Below, one piece after another: positions 58,017 through 64,000 of a DNA stretch of 64,000 nt (its first letter is position 1; each line of letters opens with the position of its first letter). Source of the stretch: Paramecium pentaurelia (lineage: Eukaryota > Ciliophora > Oligohymenophorea > Peniculida > Parameciidae); NCBI GenBank assembly GCA_905183005.1, contig CAJJDO010000046.1, positions 191,946-255,945 on the forward strand, given 5' to 3'. The notes under the pieces were generated by a model, which worked only from the letters and a program-made list of their open reading frames with translations, did not search any database and was not told where the DNA came from. The position numbers were made by a program, and so were the translations under genes.

Positions 58017-59330
58017 ATGTTATTTCATCTTCTAATTGTTAGGTAATGAGTTTAACAATCCATAGTTTATCATATGCAGCATCATTGATAAAGCCTGTGC
58101 ACATCATAGATGTAATTCATTAAATTCTATTTTTAGTTATATGCTAAATCTTGCGTTAACGTTGGGGAATGTTGTGCATGCTCAAAAACAGGTTATTGTA
58201 CCTCAAATCATACATGTGCTTGTACAGCAACTTAAGGAGGTGAACAATATGGTTAAACTTGTTTATTGAACTCAACTGAAAACGCTGCTGTTGAAAAATA
58301 GTTAGTAAGTGGAGCAGATGAGTCATAAATAGCAAGGTTACTGTGATGATATATTTTTAGTTTTTCTGTTATCTAGGTTTATGATTTATTGAATAGAAAT
58401 TCTACTTTGACATTTAAACAATTAAATGCCTTATATGAATTAGGCAAATCTATAGCTAAAAATAGTGTATAGTAAAGTGAAATCAATTGGTTTTTAAGAA
58501 GCATAGAATACATGACATAGAAATTAAAAACAATTAAAACATTAGAAACAAGTGCTCTTTAGACTTTTTAAATATAAATAATTGATTTAATTAGATCCTT
58601 AATGTTCAAATATATTGATTTGGATTCATAAAAGAATGTGATTTACTTTGAATAAGGATATTTTAGTGCTATTATTGCTAAATGGAAAGATACAAGTATA
58701 TTATATTTTGATTTCTAATAGTAAGTTATACTAATATGAAAATAAATTAAAAATAAATAAAATCAGCTTAATGTGAATACAAATTCAAATCTGTATTAAT
58801 AAAGGTATTATATAGAGATTTATCATAGTATAAACTAGTGCTGGCTGTTTCTAATGATATGTTAGATTCATTTCTAAATTCGACATTTATTTACAATTCT
58901 ACTGTCACTTATTGTTAATTTATGGATAAATATGGAGAAATCTATTTCCCTCCTTCCTCTGAGTTTCATTATTGGCATTATGTTCCAAATTATGATTATG
59001 AGCCATTGCTGAAAATGTAAGATGTTATTGGTCTTGGATGCTTTTAAGTATCCATTTTTATAATTAATCTAGATAAAACAATCTAATTCAGTTTATAGTT
59101 TGGAATACAACAATTAAGGATGCTAATACAAATAAATAACTACCTCAAGACCAGTACCTTATTGTTAATGTAACGAACCTGGATTTACTTTTGTATAGAT
59201 TTTGTGGAGTGATACAAAAATTACTTAGCTTGCTTTGGCTGCACAAGCATAAAGTTTAAATTAATAATAAACAGAAACTTAAGGGCAATTATTGATCCTT
59301 ATATATTTGATTATATATATTTTATTATGA
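58017..59330 (+). CDS. Cys-rich surface protein with signal peptide and C-terminal anchor
   Basis: Introns of 23, 25, 24, 26 and 25 nt leave 396 residues. Exon 1 is a signal peptide (MLFHLLIVSLSYAAS, interrupted by the first intron). A Cys-rich head follows (KSCVNVGECCACSKTGYC, CACTATQGGEQYGQTC), then a helical region (LTFKQLNALYELGKSIAKN), a beta-rich part with several NxS/T sites (FLNSTFIYNSTVTYC), a second Cys patch (VPYCQCNEPGFTF) and a hydrophobic end LLILIYLIIYILL. This is a type I or lipid-anchored cell-surface protein. The closing hydrophobic tail directly before TGA would suit a GPI signal. I do not recognise the family. Confidence 0.72.
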
Positions 59331-59674
59331 TCATATTATAATATTCAAAGTTATATTTATTCATTTTTTAATATAAATAAGTTCTAAATTAGTATTTTAT
59401 GGGTGGGTTATGAGTCTCTAAATTGGTTTTGTCTCTATGATTACTTTCTAAAGAATCAGTCAAGTATTTCTTTCTGTTTTGTTCTAAATTCAATACTTAT
59501 TTTTTTCCTTTTTTCAAAATTTCTTTAAGAAATCTCTTTATTTCTCTTCTTCAATCTTGACGATTAAGCAAATTCTAAAGGATCTTCAGAGGAGATTAAG
59601 TAATTAATTTATATAAATACCTTGTAAGAGTTCATAGAATGTATTAAACTCTTCTCTTTATTCAACAATAAAGT
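59331..59674. other. Interval without a supported gene
   Basis: AT-rich, 344 bp. Short minus-strand frames occur but none has a start and coding pattern together. Confidence 0.45.
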
Positions 59675-60125
59675 ATGTTAGTGCCAACCTATTTGTAAGA
59701 TACTCGAGAAAGATGTTTTAATAACAAAGATGCTTAGATCTCTTATCCACTTTTGATTCAAGAATTTATTTAATTAATATTTAATCTTTGTTAAACTAAT
59801 AATTTATTGAATATTAAAATTATTTGCATTTCATAAATTACAATTTGAAATTAATCATTATTTAGTTAAATGTATTACCGAATAATTAATTGATTACAAA
59901 ATTTTCAAAAAGACTAATAATAATAATAGCGCTGCTTCAAAAGTTGAAATTTCTAAATATCCTATGCCTCTTCATAATTACAAATATTTCAAACCTATGA
60001 GATTTCACCAATCAATCACTTTGTCAATAGATATTTTAAAATAAAATTAGATTTTCCACCAGCTCAAGAAGTACATTTCTAAATTAATATAACAATATAT
60101 ATAAAATGAATAATATATAAAATGA
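59675..60125 (+). CDS. Possible small hypothetical protein
   Basis: Two coding-like stretches on the plus strand. The first starts at ATG 59675 (MLVPTYLQDTRERCFNNKDA, then SYPLLIQEFIQ). The second, to TGA 60123-60125, has CITEQLIDYKIFKKTNNNNS and MRFHQSITLSIDILKQNQIF. Joining them in frame needs a 76-nt intron ending TTTAG, far longer than usual, and would give 124 residues. It could also be two exons of a gene whose middle exon I missed. No family recognised. Confidence 0.35.
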
Positions 60126-60156
60126 AATTAATGAATATATTTGATTTATTATATTA

Positions 60157-63100
60157 TCAAATTTTTGTGAATTCTTCAAATATTTCTTCTAAACTGCTAT
60201 GCATAACAAAAAAGTGCATTAAATGATACACAGGATTTAAATCCATATTTTTCAAACTTTTAGCTATCATCCTATATATTAATATTCTTCCAAATATTGT
60301 AAGTGGTTCTATTAGTGCTTGTGAAATCAATATATTCCCTAAATAGATAATGGCAACTACATATTATTCTGATTGCATTTAAATTCTATCATAGTTTAAT
60401 AGATACTTTTTTATGTAAAAAATATAAATGACAAGATTGGGGGACATCATTAATATGATAAGTAGAAGATGGCTAATAAGAGCAGCAATTCTTTTGAACC
60501 TATATATTGCTTCAATAATTTTATAAAAAATTCTCATCAACAAAATGATAAAAGGATTTAGGATTATAAATACGCAACTGAAAAGAATTTAATTATTGAA
60601 CAAATAGCATTCAAGTAATGTTAAAGTTAATTATAAATTGAATTAGGAGAGTACTTATAAAATCCTATAACTAAATTCAATATTTTTGTCTTTATAATAA
60701 AATAGTGAAATAGATTAATGGATTTGCTAATATATCAATTAAATGATACCTTTAATTTTTCTTTAAATACTTTAGAATTACTGTGATATATTAAAGTATT
60801 TTTATCTAATATGTTTGGTGGGCTCAAATTAGTTTATTCAGTATCAGACCTCTCTTATTCAACTTTTTTATCTTTATATAATTAAAAAATAAAAATGCCA
60901 AGAAAAATTAATGACAAAGAACATGTACTAAGCTGTAAAGCTAATAGATTTTAGGATTTGGAATCAAAATCAAGATTAAATATTTGTTTAGGAGACTCGC
61001 TTACATTTACAATACTAAAATTTGTAGAGGTTGTTAGGAAAATCTCACCAAACTTATCACATTCACAATTTAACTCAATCGTATTGTTATTTTATACTCT
61101 ATTCAAATTACACTAATCAAATTTTCCAGAGTTTGTTCTTATTACACAATATATTGCATATTCAGATAAGAATTATGTGGTATTTTAGCAAACTTGATAG
61201 GATCCAAATTTTGTGCTATAAATAGATGAAAAATTTTCATATTCTTAAAATCTTCTACGATAAAAGTTTTTCAATTTAATTTGATAGTAATTATCTGAGT
61301 ATATTTATAATGTTTGGTCATTAAAATATTTTTAGAGTATTGATTCCAAATTGGAATTAAATCTTAAAGGATTCGTTTAAAAATAAGCAGATTCATATTG
61401 AATAAAATCTAGAAGGAAATCTTCTTTGGTTTATTGGATACTAAATTATTGATTGAATAATGATTTTGTTCTTCTTTTGATTTTCCAAATAATTTCAATA
61501 CCCTTAACCACTAATGGCTTTTCGTTTACTATAATAGAATTTTGGGTTTCCTCTGCAATTTTATCAAAAACCCTTAACAACTCATCAATTATTTGATCTA
61601 TTGTTTCATTTTTTAAATTTATTTATGAAAAATCAGAATAGATATCATCAAGATAGTATAATAAACTTCTTAAGCAATCTTATGAGTTTTAATATTATTA
61701 AAAGATTTATTCATTCCAAACGTATAAATTTTATTATAACTCCTCTTCGCATTGTTTCTTCATTTAACTAAAATATTTTAAAATTATATTAAAATTTTCA
61801 GTATTTTCTTTGAGATCTTCTATCTTTTTTGTTAAATTTACTTCAGATTAAGTGGAATTTTAGGTAATAAATAAATGGTTAGAATTTTGATCGAAACATA
61901 TTTTTGGAATATCTTCATTCAATAATCTATTTTTAAGTTTAACTTCTTCTGAAAATATTAAGAACTATTTATATATTTTTATAGCTTAAAATTTTAGGAT
62001 ATTCTCATTCTTATCTGACAAAATTTAAGATTAAATCAAATCAAGATAAATTTATTAATGTAGCTCATTACATTTTTAATTTATTGCTTCAAATAGTAAA
62101 GTTATTTTATGTTATAAAGTTAAATTTTAAAATTTTATTGATGAACAATTGATTTTTGCTGGTTTCATAGGAATCTTTTCAAAAATATAAGTCAATGATC
62201 CCCCATTGTCAAGAACTTCTACTAAAATTCCAATTGTTGAAGAGTCAATAGAAGTAGGAGCTTAAATTGAGAATTAATTTTAAGTTTAAAATGGATAGAA
62301 AATTAAGGAATTATCTGATATTCCATTTAAAAAATCTATTAAATCAGATTCTCTCAAGAATTACCTCAGCTAATATTTATAAGGAGAATCATTTGATTAT
62401 TCACAAGTTGATGCTACTAAAAAATCTGTAAGAGCAAAGTCACTTTAACGATTAATAAGTAATTTAGAACATTTAGCAGGCTAATTAATAGATAATTATA
62501 TATTTTTTATGCTTGGCATGATATTATTAGTATATTAAGCTGCAAATTTAAGATTGATGTTGTCACCAAGATTTAATTCTTGAATGCTGTTAAATATCTT
62601 GAATTGATGAGAAATGAATTTTGGTTGAAGTATTTCTATTATCTAATAGTCATAAATCATTGTAATTGATAGATCTAATAAATGGAATTTTTTCTCAAAA
62701 GGAATTAGATATGTAAAATTTAGTTATTCATAATTATTGATTTTTCTCATTAAATAACCTTTATTGAATTATAATTCTAATTAAGGAAAATCATCATCAA
62801 GATAAACAATAATTTAAGTAAATTTAGAAATTTATTGAAATTTTGTAACAGTCACTGTCCATTCCTAGACAGTATAGGAGGATATTGTATTTTTTTTAAT
62901 GAATTGAAAATAATCAGTTTTATTTACATTTATTATCTATTTTTATTCATTTTTGCATGAAGTATTAAAAGATAAATCTTTACAAGCCACTTCAATATTT
63001 ATATCTGGATCACTTTACCTATCGTATGTTGAATCAAAATCTTCACAATATATTTCGAGATTTAAATCTCTTCTAATATTCTAAATTCCTTGGTTGTTAA

Positions 63101-64000
63101 ACTAACAAAATAATCCAGCCATTTTTGTTTCAAAAGTAAAGTTTAAATTTTAAGATTTATTAGAATTTAAATTAATTGCAGAGACTTAAAATGTATATGT
63201 TGAATTGTTGCTTAAAGTATATCTTGGAATAGTTGTGTAGACCATTTCAAAGGAATTAGAATCAATAGTAGTATTCAAATCTGATTAAGATGACTTTTAA
63301 GGATATCTATCAATTTCAATTAGTTAAATCTAATATCTAGAAGAATCATTTGAAATTGATTATACTAAGGTGCCAACAGAAACACCAATTGTAATTGTTT
63401 CATAAACAAAATATGAGGGTTTTACATCTAAATTAATTTATGGTAAATCTCCTGCATGAGTATATATTGTAAATTCAGAATAAGATTAAATAAGGATGAA
63501 ATTATAATATTAAATCCTAAATTTTAATATTGCATTACTAGGTAAAGTAAGTTTTGGTATTAATAAATTTTATTCTTAGAGAAAGTTAAGTTGATCTAAG
63601 AATTAATTAAGCATAGAGCTAGATTCGTCAGATTCAACTTAACAACTCCAATTAATGTTTATTAACTTTCTATTTCCATTGTTTATAATTGATTTTAAAT
63701 ATACTTAATTTTCAGCATAAGGATTGAGTTTATGAAGGGGTACACGATAATTTATTTTTGGAGTTAATGGATTTTTTGGTTGTTATAATGTTGCAAAGAT
63801 GAACGTTTTTAAAGTAGTTTCACAATTTACATGAGATAATGAATTATCTTTAAATAGGATTGCTTCACCAACATTAATTTTCGAGTTTTCTCCTAGATAT
63901 ATTAATAATTCCTTATTATCCTTAGGGTTTAGGATACAAATTGAATTTTAACCAAAACTTTTTACAGATACCAATTCAAATAATTACGAGCATCTATTAA
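60157..64000 (-). CDS. REJ/GPS-type polycystin-like membrane protein (5' end outside window)
   Basis: A minus-strand gene runs from beyond the right edge to TGA 60159-60157, over 1,200 codons. The long extracellular part is beta-rich with REJ-like blocks (GLFCQFNNQGIQNIRRDL, NLEIYCEDFDSTYDRQSD, EVACKDLSFNTSC). Before the first span lies a GPS-like autoproteolysis region (FDQCNLNRVQ, then LNCECDKFGEIFLTT). Next comes a membrane span (LSLIFLGIFIFQLYKDKK), a 23-nt intron, and several more spans (VFIILNPFIILLMRIFYKI, AALISHLLLIILMMSPNLVI). The C terminus is MHFFVMHSSLEEIFEEF. Polycystin-1 and sea-urchin REJ proteins share this order; a sensory or adhesion role is inferred. A second intron set upstream is likely but not resolved. 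Confidence 0.72.

Noticed and set aside
1..64000. CRISPR array, bacterial operon or prophage features
   Set aside because: No spaced direct repeats, ribosome-binding sites or phage genes were seen. Gene structure and products are eukaryotic.
1..64000. Telomere repeats (C4A2/C3A3-type) or a chromosome end
   Set aside because: Neither edge shows G4T2/G3T3-like repeats. Both edges cut through genes.

Overview
This window looks like macronuclear DNA of a ciliate of the genus Paramecium. TAA and TAG occur throughout conserved reading frames exactly where glutamine is expected. TGA is the only stop that ends recognisable proteins. The frames are interrupted by very short GT...AG introns, mostly 20-35 nt, and the DNA is strongly AT-rich. 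With these rules, more than thirty genes assemble into proteins whose spliced length is a whole number of codons. All products below were read by eye from the six frames with the ciliate code; no database search was run.

Left part (1-14.4 kb): two tandem Gln-rich paralogues; a ciliate-specific hypothetical gene; a CCDC124/Lso2 ribosome-associated factor; a possible MIR-type protein with a myristoylation motif; the prefoldin-like chaperone UXT, divergent from NPHP4 with only 14 bp between the two start codons; a coiled-coil gene with an apparent frame break; and a secreted acidic-repeat protein that resembles trichocyst matrix proteins.

Middle (15-34 kb): a decayed gene; a two-AN1 zinc-finger protein; a Rab2-like GTPase; a choline-transporter-like (SLC44) protein; a trichocyst-matrix-like protein; a secreted Cys-rich protein; two Myb-like paralogues; a Tctex-type dynein light chain; tRNA-His; a CHCHD2/10 homologue; small proteins; a stand-alone MSP/ASH-like protein; and a large TBC RabGAP with an F-BAR-like N-terminal half.

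Right part (34-64 kb): VPS16 (HOPS/CORVET), whose 5' end occurs twice as an exact 1,093-bp repeat around a single N, almost certainly an assembly overlap; a tesmin/LIN54-type CXC protein; TMEM237; a small myristoylated protein; a kinesin with a poly-Gln tract made of 13 TAA codons; tRNA-Gln; a MORN-SAM-TKL kinase fusion; a 1,643-residue multi-membrane protein of the ciliate TmcB/PAS-like type; an MFS transporter; a membrane RING-H2 protein; SNU13; tRNA-Leu; a Cys-rich surface protein; and a REJ/GPS-type polycystin-like protein that runs off the right edge.

Functionally, several genes concern cilia (NPHP4 and TMEM237 of the transition zone, a dynein light chain, a kinesin). Others concern vesicle traffic (Rab2, TBC RabGAP, VPS16) and regulated secretion (trichocyst-matrix-like proteins). 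Such genes are ordinary in a ciliate and no operon logic is implied. The most unusual items are the MORN-SAM-kinase fusion, the F-BAR-like/TBC fusion, the 14-bp divergent promoter, the ATG-only first exon of SNU13 and two apparent single-base frame breaks.
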